From the NCBI GenBank assembly GCA_020832655.1, contig JAFIEF010000010.1, forward strand, positions 1 through 64,000: a stretch of DNA of 64,000 bases, in the 5' to 3' direction. Of the stretch, positions 26,943 to 35,159 are shown in pieces. Origin of the DNA: Paracoccaceae bacterium. GTDB taxonomy: Bacteria; Pseudomonadota; Alphaproteobacteria; Rhodobacterales; Rhodobacteraceae. Under the pieces are notes generated by a model. The model had not been told where the DNA came from and made no database searches. It worked only from the letters and a program-made list of their open reading frames with translations. The translations under genes were made by a program, and so were the position numbers. How positions within the stretch are numbered: the stretch's first letter is position 1; each line of letters starts with the position of its first letter.

Positions 26943-27875
26943 TCAGCGCCCGATGAATTCGAAGCTGAACTGGCGCTGGGCACCTGCAGGGGGCGGCGGA
27001 AAGGGGGCCGCGCGGCGGATATGGTCCAGCGCCACGCGGTCCAGCGCGGCATTGCCCGATGAGCGCGCCACCGAAACCGCGCCTAACCCGCCACTTTCCG
27101 AGACGCTGAACGACACCAGCACCCGGCCCCGTGCCGGGCTTCGGGCCTGCCGCACGCGCTGGATACGGCGCAGCACCTCGCCCGGATAGTTGGCGGCGGC
27201 GGCATTGCCCGCCGCATCGGCCTGCGGGCGGGCAGGGGCGGCGCTGGTTGATTGGCCCTGCGCAGTCGCAGGGCTTCCGCGTTGCGCGGTTTGCGGGGCG
27301 TTGCCTTGCGGGGCGCGCTGGGGCTGCTGTTGTTGCGCTGGCTGTGCTGGCTGTGCTGGCTGTGCGGGTCGCGGGGCAGGTCTGCGGCTGTGGTCAGGGG
27401 CCAGTTCGGTTGGGGTGGTGTCGGGCGTCAAGGTTTCGGGGCGCGCAGCCTGCGCGACATTTGGCGCCGACGCGGCTTCGGCGCCAAATGTCGCGCGGGC
27501 GGGATCTGCGGCATCAGGCGGGGCAGGCGGCGTTGCGACCGGGTCTTGCGCGGGCATAAGCGGGGGCGGCGCAGCGGACGCGGGTGGGGGTGGTGCGGAA
27601 TGCGCGGGCTGGGGCGCAGGGCTGTGCGGCATCACGGTGTCCGGCTGTTCAGGCGTCAGCGTGCCTTGCGCGAAATCCGCAAAGTTGGTGCCAAGCGCTA
27701 GCGGGGCATCCTCGCCGCCCCCGGCGACAAGCGCCTGCTGCGGCGGCGCAAGCGCTGCCATCGCCGCCAGATGCAGCAGCACCGATATGCCAGCCGCCAG
27801 GCCGATACTGGCCGGGCCTGGCGTGATGTCGCGGCGCAGGGCCGCCTGCTTCGGTATCGGCGCGCTGTCACTCAT
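26943..27875 (-). CDS. tonB: TonB family energy-transducing protein
   Basis: Couples inner-membrane proton motive force to outer-membrane receptors. The 310-residue protein has one N-terminal membrane helix (about 23-45), a long Pro/Ala/Gln-rich spacer with AQPAQPAQPAQ-type repeats for crossing the periplasm, and a C-terminal TonB domain with YPGEVLRRIQRVRQ and SGNAALDRVALDHIRRAAPFPPPP. It is the last gene of the operon beginning with the cobalamin receptor, overlapping exbD by four bases, so it probably serves that receptor. Confidence 0.92.
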   Translation of the reverse strand: MSDSAPIPKQAALRRDITPGPASIGLAAGISVLLHLAAMAALAPPQQALVAGGGEDAPLALGTNFADFAQGTLTPEQPDTVMPHSPAPQPAHSAPPPPASAAPPPLMPAQDPVATPPAPPDAADPARATFGAEAASAPNVAQAARPETLTPDTTPTELAPDHSRRPAPRPAQPAQPAQPAQQQQPQRAPQGNAPQTAQRGSPATAQGQSTSAAPARPQADAAGNAAAANYPGEVLRRIQRVRQARSPARGRVLVSFSVSESGGLGAVSVARSSGNAALDRVALDHIRRAAPFPPPPAGAQRQFSFEFIGR

Positions 27876-28261
27876 GGCAGCCCCTGTGCGGTCACGATCA
27901 CCAGTTCACTCACCCCGGCTGCGCGCAAGCCCTGTGCCAGCGACACCAGTTCGGATGCGGGTGCCGCGCGGTCGGGCAGCAGGCGCAGCCGCGCCATGCC
28001 CTGAAACCGCGCCAACGCGGCCTCTGGTGTCAGTGCTTCACCCGCATGACGCAAACTGCCATTGGCCTGCATGATCAGCGCGTCTTCGGGCAGCGCGGTC
28101 TCGATCCCGTCCAGCGTGATTAGCGCGATATCAGCATCCGCACGGGGCCGGATGCTGCCCGCGATCAAAAAGAAGATCAGCATCAGGAACACGATATTGA
28201 TCAGCGCGATGGTCGGCTCTGCGCGCGGGCGCGGGGGCTGAAGGGCCAGACGGCGGGTCAT
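27872..28261 (-). CDS. exbD: ExbD family biopolymer transport protein (second copy)
   Basis: A 129-residue ExbD/TolR protein: an N-terminal transmembrane helix preceded by charged residues (PTIALINIVFLMLIFFLIAG, with the family Asp replaced by Asn in this motif) and a periplasmic domain. It is the second of two tandem exbD genes, overlapping both tonB and the first exbD by four bases. Most ExbD proteins have an essential Asp in the helix; here the corresponding position reads Asn in LINIVFL, so this copy may be structural rather than proton-conducting. Confidence 0.88.
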   Translation of the reverse strand: MTRRLALQPPRPRAEPTIALINIVFLMLIFFLIAGSIRPRADADIALITLDGIETALPEDALIMQANGSLRHAGEALTPEAALARFQGMARLRLLPDRAAPASELVSLAQGLRAAGVSELVIVTAQGLP

Positions 28262-28644
28262 CGTCCCGCCCCCAGCACGGCAAGCCGCCAGTCGGGCAGC
28301 GCCTGCAACAGATGCAGCAATTCCGCGAAAGCCTGCGCCTCGACCCCGTCGCCCAAGGCCAGCAGCACATGGCCCGCCTGTCGTGCCAGAAGTTCGGCGC
28401 GCAACCCCTCTGGCGTTGTGCCTTCCCCATCCAGACGCAGCCCGTCCGCGCGCAGCTGCACAAAGGCAGGCGGGGTGTCAGGGGCTTGCGCAACGCCCGC
28501 CTGTGCCAGATCAAGCGCCAGTTCGCCCTCGCGCTGGAAGGTTGCGGTCAGCATGAAGAACAGCAGCAGCAAAAAGATCACATCAACGAGCGCCGTCATC
28601 GACAGACGCTTTTGCCGCCTTGTGATCTGCAACCGCTCAGTCAT
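28258..28644 (-). CDS. exbD: ExbD family biopolymer transport protein (first copy)
   Basis: A 128-residue ExbD protein with the canonical helix MTALVDVIFLLLLFFMLTA, which keeps the proton-conducting Asp (LVDVIFL). The start MTERLQITRR at 28644 lies inside the end of exbB (8-base overlap). With exbB and tonB it forms the energy-transducing motor. It differs clearly from the adjacent second exbD, so the pair may form a mixed ExbD dimer. Confidence 0.91.
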   Translation of the reverse strand: MTERLQITRRQKRLSMTALVDVIFLLLLFFMLTATFQREGELALDLAQAGVAQAPDTPPAFVQLRADGLRLDGEGTTPEGLRAELLARQAGHVLLALGDGVEAQAFAELLHLLQALPDWRLAVLGAGR

Positions 28645-29293
28645 TTTCGGCCCCAGGGGGCGTCTGCGCGCGCTGCCCCAGCCCCCGGCACAGCGCGACA
28701 TCGACAATCTGCATCGCCAGCCGCGCTTCGCGCGCGACGCGGGCCTCGAACCATGTCAGCACCAGCGCGGCGGGCATGGCCACGCCCAGCCCGACTGCCG
28801 TGGTCAGCAGTGCGACCCAGATACCCCCTGCCAGCGCTGCCGGGTCCACATTCGCCCCGGCCTGTTGCAAGGCCTGAAAGGCGGCGATCATCCCCAGCAC
28901 GGTGCCGAACAAGCCCAGCAGGGGGGCCACTTGCGCAATGGAATCGAGCAGCCGGAACCCTGATTGCAGCCGCGCGATGGCCTCTTCGGCCAGCCCGGTC
29001 AGCCGCGCGCGCAGCGCTTCGCTGCTGCCTTCGGCTGTCAGCGCCAGCACGGCCAGCGGGGCCAGATGGTTGCGCGCGGCCCCTGCCTGCTGCAAGGCCG
29101 CCGTGACCCCGCCGCGATCAGCCTGATCCAGCGCGCCAAGCAGCGCGGTATGATCCCCCACTCCGGCGCGGCTGAACTGCCACAGCTTCACCAGAACCAG
29201 CGTCAGCGCCAGGACCGACATGGCCAGCAACAGCGCCACCACTGGCCCCCCCAGCGCCAGAAACCCCTGCAAGGCACCCAGAGTATCGGTCAT
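28637..29293 (-). CDS. exbB: ExbB family proton-channel protein
   Basis: The 218-residue MotA/TolQ/ExbB protein has three hydrophobic segments: VVALLLAMSVLALTLVLV near the N-terminus, and two near the C-terminus including IAQVAPLLGLFGTVLGMIAAF and GIWVALLTTAVGLGVAMPA. The last pair is the family signature. It forms the pentameric channel around the ExbD dimer that powers TonB. It overlaps the preceding small secreted protein gene by four bases and the first exbD by eight. Confidence 0.93.
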   Translation of the reverse strand: MTDTLGALQGFLALGGPVVALLLAMSVLALTLVLVKLWQFSRAGVGDHTALLGALDQADRGGVTAALQQAGAARNHLAPLAVLALTAEGSSEALRARLTGLAEEAIARLQSGFRLLDSIAQVAPLLGLFGTVLGMIAAFQALQQAGANVDPAALAGGIWVALLTTAVGLGVAMPAALVLTWFEARVAREARLAMQIVDVALCRGLGQRAQTPPGAEND

Positions 29294-29697
29294 TGCAGCA
29301 CCTCGATTTCGGTGTCACTGCTGACCCGCAGCGCGGCAGTGCAGGCGCGGGCATCCAGCGGCGCGCATGGCCCCATCGCGTTGAACAGCACCCGCCCGAT
29401 ATCGGCGCAATCCAGATCCGGGAAGTTGAAGCTGCGCACCCGCAACCCGTTCGCGGGCAGCGACTGGAAATCCAGCATGCTGAGCCGCAAGACGCGGGTT
29501 TCGCGGCTCAGCAGCACGATCTCTGCCTGAAGCTGGTCGAATTCGGTGTCGGTCGCGTTTTCCAGCACAAAGACAAGCTGGCACTGACCCGGCGCCGGAT
29601 TGGCCTGATCAAGCCGGATATGCACCCCCTCGGCCAGCGCCGCCAAAGGCGCCGCGATCATGGCCAGCACGGCCCCTGCGTGAAGAATGGTTTTCAT
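29290..29697 (-). CDS. Small secreted protein in the cobalamin-uptake operon
   Basis: A 135-residue protein with a signal peptide ending near ALAEG. The mature part is a compact, probably beta-sandwich domain with four to five cysteines (GQCQLVF, LDCADIG, GPCAPLDARACTAAL) likely to form disulfides. I do not recognise a named family, though similar small genes are seen next to exbB in related bacteria. It lies between the ABC ATPase gene and exbB with a four-base overlap to exbB, so a role with the TonB system is plausible. Confidence 0.75.
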   Translation of the reverse strand: MKTILHAGAVLAMIAAPLAALAEGVHIRLDQANPAPGQCQLVFVLENATDTEFDQLQAEIVLLSRETRVLRLSMLDFQSLPANGLRVRSFNFPDLDCADIGRVLFNAMGPCAPLDARACTAALRVSSDTEIEVLQ

Positions 29698-29712
29698 CCG
29701 ATCTCCTCCCCC

Positions 29713-30486
29713 TCAATCGGCCAGAACATCCATCTGCGACAGATGCAGGCCGTCTTGTGTTGCCTCTATCCGCGCGCGCAGCCCGAACACATCGGCCAGA
29801 AGGGCTGCGGTCAACACCTGTTCTGGCGGGCCTTCGGCGACAAGCACCCCGTCCTTCAACACGATCAGCCGGTCGCAGAACCGCGCCGCCAGCGCCAGAT
29901 CATGGCAGGTGACAAGCACCCCACGCCCCTGCTGCCCCGCAAGCTCGTGAAACAGCCGCATCACGCTGATCTGGTGCCCCGGATCCAGCCCGGCTGCGGG
30001 TTCATCGGCCAGAATGAAGGGGGTTTGCTGCACCAGCGCGCGGGCCAGCAGCACGCGCGCGGTTTCCCCCCCCGACAGCGCCGTGGCATCGCGTTCGCCA
30101 AAGCCCGTCAGATCAAGCTGGTCCAGCACATGATCGACCAGCGCCGCCACCTCGACCGGCAGGCGCGCGCCCTGTTCCAGATAGGGCAGCCGCCCCAGCG
30201 CCACCAGATCGCGTACCGGCACCGGCCATGCAATGACCCGCCCCTGCGGCAGATAGGCCGCCACCCGCGCGCGTTCCCAGGCCGCAAGCGCGGCCAGCGA
30301 TGATTGCCCCTCGCAGCGGTCCAGCCCGAAAGCGGCGCGCAGAAGCGTTGTCTTGCCAGCCCCGTTCGGGCCGATCAGCCCCACGCATTCGCCCCTGCGC
30401 AAGGTGAAGGACGCGCCCTGCAAGGCCAGCCGCCCATTGCGCCGGACGCTCAGATCGTTGGCGAAGATCATCTCTGGCGCGGCCAT
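29713..30486 (-). CDS. btuD: Cobalamin/iron-type ABC transporter ATP-binding protein
   Basis: ATPase of the importer that carries cobalamin across the inner membrane. The 257-residue protein shows Walker A GPNGAGKTT, the signature LSGGETARVLLARAL, and Walker B with FILADEPAAGLDP. It belongs to the FecE/BtuD/HmuV group. Assignment to cobalamin rests on the operon starting with a cobalamin riboswitch and receptor. A 73-base gap separates it from the permease gene. Confidence 0.88.
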   Translation of the reverse strand: MAAPEMIFANDLSVRRNGRLALQGASFTLRRGECVGLIGPNGAGKTTLLRAAFGLDRCEGQSSLAALAAWERARVAAYLPQGRVIAWPVPVRDLVALGRLPYLEQGARLPVEVAALVDHVLDQLDLTGFGERDATALSGGETARVLLARALVQQTPFILADEPAAGLDPGHQISVMRLFHELAGQQGRGVLVTCHDLALAARFCDRLIVLKDGVLVAEGPPEQVLTAALLADVFGLRARIEATQDGLHLSQMDVLAD

Positions 30487-30559
30487 GATCAGCGCCCCAG
30501 CCGGTCAGGTGGGCGGAAAAACGGGCAGCATGGGGGCAGATCGGGCATGTGTTGTCCCT

Positions 30560-31546
30560 TCAGCTTTGCGCAAGTCTGTGACGAAAGATCAGATGCAGGA
30601 AGAAGGGCGCGCCGATCAGCGCCATCAGCACCCCCAGCTTCAGGTCGCGTTCCGGCAGGATCAGCCGCACCGCGATATCGGCGGCCAGCACCATCGCCGC
30701 CCCGCCAAGCGCCGAGGCCGCCAGCAGCGCCGCAGGGCGCGCGCGCACAGCGCGGCGCAGCAGATGCGGCACCACCAGCCCGACAAAGCCGATCGTGCCC
30801 GCGACAGCCGTTGCCGCCCCCACCACAGAGGCCAGCCCCAGCATGACCACAAGCCGCAGCCGCACCAGATCGATCCCCAGCGAGGCCGCCGCCTCCTCGC
30901 CCAGCGTCAGCGCGTCAAGCGCGCGCGCCTGCGTGACCAGCAGCGCCATGCCCCCCAGAATGAAGGGCGCGGCCAGCGCGACATGCGACCATGACCGGTC
31001 GGTCAGCGACCCCATCAGCCAGAACAGCGCCTCGTTGGCGGCAAAGGGGTCGGGCGACAGGTTCAGCACCAGCGTCACCCCGGCCCCGGCCATCGCAGAG
31101 ACACCGATACCGGCAAGGATCAATGTCAGCGACCCGCCGCGCGGCCCGGCCAGCAGCGCCAGCAGGCTGACGGCAATTCCTGCCCCCATCAGCGCGGCCA
31201 GCGGCAGCGCCAGCGCGAACGCGCTGGCCAGCCCGGTCTGCAAGGTGATCACCGCCCCCAGCGCCGCTGCCCCCGACACACCCAACAGCCCCGGTTCGGC
31301 CAGCGGGTTGCGCAGATAACCCTGCATCACCGCCCCCGACAGCCCAAGCCCGGCCCCGATCAGTGCCGCCAGTAGGCTGCGCGGCAGGCGCAATTCGCGC
31401 ATCACCAGCGCCATCAGCGGATCATCGGCCAGAATGAGCGCGCGCAGCGATTGCGCGGGCGGCACATTGGCCGGACCGATCAGCAGCGAGGCCAGCATCA
31501 AGCCGCAGACCAGCGCAATCAGCGCATATGCCAGCCGCGCACTCAA
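30560..31546 (-). CDS. btuC: FecCD-family permease, cobalamin importer
   Basis: Membrane subunit of the importer. The 328-residue protein has about ten transmembrane segments and the family landmarks RLPRSLLAALIGAGLGLSGAVMQGYLRNPLAEPGLLGVSGAA split over the first helices, and GTIGFVGLVVPHLLRR near the C-terminus. It overlaps the binding-protein gene by four bases. BtuC-like and siderophore permeases look alike; the riboswitch context supports cobalamin. Confidence 0.89.
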   Translation of the reverse strand: MSARLAYALIALVCGLMLASLLIGPANVPPAQSLRALILADDPLMALVMRELRLPRSLLAALIGAGLGLSGAVMQGYLRNPLAEPGLLGVSGAAALGAVITLQTGLASAFALALPLAALMGAGIAVSLLALLAGPRGGSLTLILAGIGVSAMAGAGVTLVLNLSPDPFAANEALFWLMGSLTDRSWSHVALAAPFILGGMALLVTQARALDALTLGEEAAASLGIDLVRLRLVVMLGLASVVGAATAVAGTIGFVGLVVPHLLRRAVRARPAALLAASALGGAAMVLAADIAVRLILPERDLKLGVLMALIGAPFFLHLIFRHRLAQS

Positions 31547-32394
31547 TGCGCGACCTCGCGCGCTTCGATCAGGCGCATGACGGCTTGCAGCACATGGGGT
31601 GTGCCACAGACCCAGTCAGCATCGGAAAAGCTGACCCCGCGCCCATAGGCGGGGATCGAGCGCAGGGCGGGGTGGTCGAGCAGCGCTTTAGCCTCGGACC
31701 ACCCTGCGGAACTACGCCGGCCAAGAATGAGCCGTTCAGGGTTGTTGACCACAAGTGTTTCCAGCGCAAGCTGGCCACCAAACTCGAAGCCCAGATCAGT
31801 GGCCAGATTGTCCAGGCCAGCTGCTGCAAGAATGTCGTTGGCCAGCGAGTGACGCCCGCTGGTGTAGCCGCGCGCGAAATACAGCGCTGCGCTCTCGCGG
31901 GCGAATGGCGCGATGCGCGCTTCCAGTGCGGCACGATCGGCGCGGAATTGTTCAATGATTGCGGTTGCTTCGTTTTCGCGCCGCAGGGCTTGCCCCATCA
32001 TTTCAAGCGCGTGCTCGACATCATCGAGGCTGCTTTCGGGATCGAAACGGATAACCGGAATGTCCAGCCGCCGAAGCATCGCGACTGTTGCCGAGGTCGT
32101 GAACCGTCCGGCCAGCACCAGATCGGGTTGCAGCAGGACGACATCTTCGGCCCTGCCGCGATTGGCGTGCAGGTCGCGCGCGGCCTCGGCCAGTGGCGAA
32201 TAGGCGGGGTCATGCGCCAGAAAACTGACCGAAACCAACTGCCCCGGCGCGGCCAGCATCAGCGCCAGTTGGTCGGTGCAGATATTCATCGACACCACGC
32301 GCTGCGGCATTTGTGCTGCAAGCGGGGCGGCCCCAGGAAACAGGGCCGCCGCCAATGCGCAAGCAATGCGCCCTATGAAGCTACCAGCGCGCAT
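31543..32394 (-). CDS. btuF: Periplasmic cobalamin-binding protein
   Basis: A 283-residue solute-binding protein of the BtuF/FepB type with an N-terminal signal sequence (GRIACALAAALFPGAAPLAA). It has the two-lobe layout with PQRVVSMNICTDQLALML at the front lobe and VVNNPERLILGRR later. It lies directly after the outer-membrane receptor (14-base overlap) and before the permease (four-base overlap), giving the complete order receptor, binding protein, permease, ATPase. Confidence 0.88.
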   Translation of the reverse strand: MRAGSFIGRIACALAAALFPGAAPLAAQMPQRVVSMNICTDQLALMLAAPGQLVSVSFLAHDPAYSPLAEAARDLHANRGRAEDVVLLQPDLVLAGRFTTSATVAMLRRLDIPVIRFDPESSLDDVEHALEMMGQALRRENEATAIIEQFRADRAALEARIAPFARESAALYFARGYTSGRHSLANDILAAAGLDNLATDLGFEFGGQLALETLVVNNPERLILGRRSSAGWSEAKALLDHPALRSIPAYGRGVSFSDADWVCGTPHVLQAVMRLIEAREVAH

Positions 32395-34237
32395 TCAGCC
32401 CGACATAGGCCGTGCGGGGACGCGGTGCATAGCCCCAGGTTTCATACTTCTTGCTGTTGGTCAGATTGGTTATGCGTCCTGTCAGTGCAACCTGATTGGT
32501 GATGTCATAGCGCGCGCTGATATCGATTGTGGAGATGTTGGGCAGCCGCTGTTTGGTCAGAAAGGCGCCGAAGAACTGGTCATCATAATTGCCCGCGACA
32601 TGGCGCAGATTGGCGGTGAAGGTGGCGCGGTCCTCGAATGCGCGCAAGGTCGCGCCTAGGCCAAGCTCATGCCTGGGGCGGCGGATCTCGATCCCTGCAG
32701 GTTCGCGCGCGCGCAGATGGGTGTAGCTTAGCGACAGATCCAGATTGTCTGTCGCGGCCAGCGTGCCCTGCACTTCGATGCCGCGCCGCGTGCTTTGCCC
32801 TGCGCGATTGACAAAGCTTTGCGGGGCCGGGGGCGGGGTCGGCACGATTTCACCCTTCAGAACTTCGTTGAAATAGGTCACATCCATGACCCCGCGCCCC
32901 GAAAAGATCGGAAATTCTACCCCGATATCATAGCTGCGGCTGTGTTCGGGTTGCAGATTCGGATTGCCCACGAAGCCCCAGGCATTGGCATAGAGGTTGA
33001 AATAGGACGGGTTCGAGACCCCCTTGCCCGCCGAGGCATGCACGCGCACGCCATTGTCGAATGTGTAGCTCGCCCCCAGCGTGTAGGTGGTGCTGTTCGG
33101 GAACGGATCGTTGCGCGAATAGCGCAGCCCGCCTTGCAGCGACAGGCCCGATTCGAAATCGCCGCGATATTCCAGCGCCACCGAGCGGCTTTTGCGTCTG
33201 TTTGTCGGATCGGCGCTGCTGCTGTCTTTCTGGTCCTCCAGCAGCAGGTTCACCAGATGATTGGCGCTGTCGGCAGAGCCGTCTATCCCGATGCTCAGGC
33301 GGTATTTCAGCGCTTCTGTCCGCTCTCTTGTGGGCACCCCGCCGCCTTGAGCACGTGCGAATCTTGTCGCCTCATAAGACAAGCGATGCGCGAAACGGCT
33401 TCCCGCAGGCGCGTATTCGGCATAGATCGTGCCGGTGAATTCCTGCGTATTGGTGAATAGCGTGGGATCATCGACAACGTAATCCTGCGCGCTCGCAGCC
33501 GCCCAGTTTGTTGCGTCAAAATCGTATCGTTCCAGCGCCCTGCGTGCCGAAAAGCCCAGTGTCAGATCATCGGTCAGCTTGAAGTCACCCGACAGCACGG
33601 CGGTGCGGCGCAGCGTGCCGTCCTTTTGCCCGCCGCTGCCGGAATAGTCCCAACCCTTGTCGTCATCGCGGCTCAGGCTCAGCGATAGCCCGCCGCGTTC
33701 GCCGCGTTGCGATGCGAAAAGCGATGTCGACAGCCCGCCCCCGGCCTCTATCGAGGCGCTGGCCTGCCGTCCCACCTCGCCGCGCTTGGTAATGATGTTG
33801 ACAACGCCGGTTGTCGCGCTGGCACCGAAAAAGACCGATTGCGGCCCGCGCAGAACCTCGATGCGTTCGATATTCGCTGTTTCAAGCCCCGACAGGAAAT
33901 ACTCGGCATCCCCCCCGGCTGCGGGTATCCCGTCGATCAGGATGCGGGTGTGACGCGCCTCACCGCCGCGAATGCGGATCTGGGTGAAGTTCTGACCGGA
34001 GCTGGAAATCGACACCCCCGGAAGTGCGCGCAGCGCGTCCTGTACCGTCCGAAGCCCCCGGTTCTGGATTTCCTCTGCGGTTACGACCGAGACGGATCTG
34101 CCAAAGGCGGCCTGCTCGACAGGGGTCAGCCCCCCCGACAGGATCATTTGCCCAAGGAAGAAATTACCGGTGTCCTGTGCTGCTGCTGTGACAGGGAAAA
34201 ATGCCGCGAAAACGGCTGCTGGAAGAATATGGCGCAT
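32381..34237 (-). CDS. btuB: TonB-dependent cobalamin receptor
   Basis: Outer-membrane receptor, 618 residues from ATG 34237, with a signal peptide (MRHILPAAVFAAFFPVTAAA). The plug domain shows VVTAEEIQNRGLRTVQDALRALPGV, RIRGGEARHTRILIDGIP and VLRGPQSVFFGASATTGVVNIITK, split by short linkers; the rest is a 22-strand barrel ending with YVGLNARW, the terminal aromatic that signals insertion. A cobalamin riboswitch just upstream identifies the substrate. Repressed when cobalamin is plentiful, by known riboswitch behaviour. Confidence 0.93.
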   Translation of the reverse strand: MRHILPAAVFAAFFPVTAAAQDTGNFFLGQMILSGGLTPVEQAAFGRSVSVVTAEEIQNRGLRTVQDALRALPGVSISSSGQNFTQIRIRGGEARHTRILIDGIPAAGGDAEYFLSGLETANIERIEVLRGPQSVFFGASATTGVVNIITKRGEVGRQASASIEAGGGLSTSLFASQRGERGGLSLSLSRDDDKGWDYSGSGGQKDGTLRRTAVLSGDFKLTDDLTLGFSARRALERYDFDATNWAAASAQDYVVDDPTLFTNTQEFTGTIYAEYAPAGSRFAHRLSYEATRFARAQGGGVPTRERTEALKYRLSIGIDGSADSANHLVNLLLEDQKDSSSADPTNRRKSRSVALEYRGDFESGLSLQGGLRYSRNDPFPNSTTYTLGASYTFDNGVRVHASAGKGVSNPSYFNLYANAWGFVGNPNLQPEHSRSYDIGVEFPIFSGRGVMDVTYFNEVLKGEIVPTPPPAPQSFVNRAGQSTRRGIEVQGTLAATDNLDLSLSYTHLRAREPAGIEIRRPRHELGLGATLRAFEDRATFTANLRHVAGNYDDQFFGAFLTKQRLPNISTIDISARYDITNQVALTGRITNLTNSKKYETWGYAPRPRTAYVGLNARW

Positions 34238-34373
34238 GAGCCCTCCGTGCGCGCTGCGGTGCTGCAAGGCACCATGACAAGGTTAAGCCCTGCTGCATGT
34301 CTGCAACCGGGCGTCTGATTGTCACCGCGACGGAATCTCCGTAGCCTATGCGCCCTCCGCGCCGGACTGGGTG

Positions 34374-34535
34374 ATCGGTTGGGCAGGTCTCCTGGCTCTC
34401 GGGTCTTTGTCCGATCTGGCCTTCCCGGGATAACCCAGTGGCGTTGTCAGATCGGACTCGCCGATTACAGTTGCGGGGGCAGCACCGGCTTGGACCGGTT
34501 TCCCTTTTCACCTCGAAAGGCACCCAACGCGCCTC
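34374..34535 (-). promoter_or_regulatory. Cobalamin (AdoCbl) riboswitch
   Basis: Read on the minus strand, all conserved parts are there in order: GGGTGCC, GAAAAGGGAA, CCGGTG, CTGCCCCCGCAACTGTAA, GCCACTGGG, GGGAAGGC and the B12 box AGCCAGGAGACCTGCC. It lies about 140 bases before btuB and should control the whole btuB-F-C-D to tonB operon, switching it off when adenosylcobalamin is bound. The expression platform between 34373 and 34238 was not resolved. Confidence 0.95.
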
Positions 34536-34592
34536 GCATAGCATTGCGCGATGCAATGTCAAGTCTTTCGCTCGCCAAGCCGTGCCGCGCTG

Positions 34593-35048
34593 TCAGCGCA
34601 TCGGAAAGACCATGCTGTCCTTGACAGTGCCATAGGCGAAGCTGGTGTCGATAGAACCGATCCCGCCGACGCGCTGCAACCGCGCGCGGATGAATTGCTC
34701 ATAGGCTTCCAGCGATTCGACCACGACGCGAAGCTGATAGTCGGTCTGGCCGGTCATCACATGGCATTCCTGAACCTCCTCCATGCGGTCCACCTCATGC
34801 TCGAATTTGCGCACGGTGGTTTCGTCATGGCGTTCCAGCCGGATGCGCACAAAGGCGGTGATGGCCAGCCCATAGGCCTTGGGATCGACCCGCGCCGCAT
34901 AGCCGCGAATGACCCCGCTGCGTTCCAGATTGCGCAGCCGCCGCAGGCAGGGCGACGGCGACAGATTCACGGTCTCGGCCAGTTCCTGATTCGACATCCG
35001 CCCATCGCGTTGCAGCGCGCGGATGATCTGGCGATCCTTGTCGTCCAT
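34593..35048 (-). CDS. mdeR: Lrp/AsnC family regulator of methionine degradation
   Basis: A 151-residue Lrp-type regulator with an N-terminal helix-turn-helix (MSNQELAETVNLSPSPCLRR) and a C-terminal amino-acid-binding RAM domain (ECHVMTGQTDYQLRVVV). Transcribed away from a methionine gamma-lyase and an E1-type dehydrogenase, the same layout as mdeR-mdeA-mdeB of Pseudomonas putida, where MdeR activates the operon. The start ATG 35048 is confirmed by the Lrp N-terminus MDDKDRQIIRAL. The minus-strand frame stays open far beyond this, opposite other genes, which is only a composition effect. Confidence 0.87.
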   Translation of the reverse strand: MDDKDRQIIRALQRDGRMSNQELAETVNLSPSPCLRRLRNLERSGVIRGYAARVDPKAYGLAITAFVRIRLERHDETTVRKFEHEVDRMEEVQECHVMTGQTDYQLRVVVESLEAYEQFIRARLQRVGGIGSIDTSFAYGTVKDSMVFPMR

Positions 35049-35066
35049 TATTTCACCTGAAATTAG

Positions 35067-35086
35067 CAGATTATGCCAATAATCTG
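35067..35086. promoter_or_regulatory. Palindromic operator between mdeR and mdeA
   Basis: A perfect palindrome, CAGATTA and TAATCTG around a 6-base spacer, lies 18 bases before the regulator start and 73 bases before mdeA. The AT-rich centre and dyad symmetry fit an Lrp-type site, so this is the likely binding place of MdeR. Binding is inferred from position. Confidence 0.7.
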
Positions 35087-35159
35087 GACTATCAGGGTCA
35101 AAATAGCAATTATTGAAACATTGATCCGCGATATCCTGCTGCAAACAGGAGATCACGCA

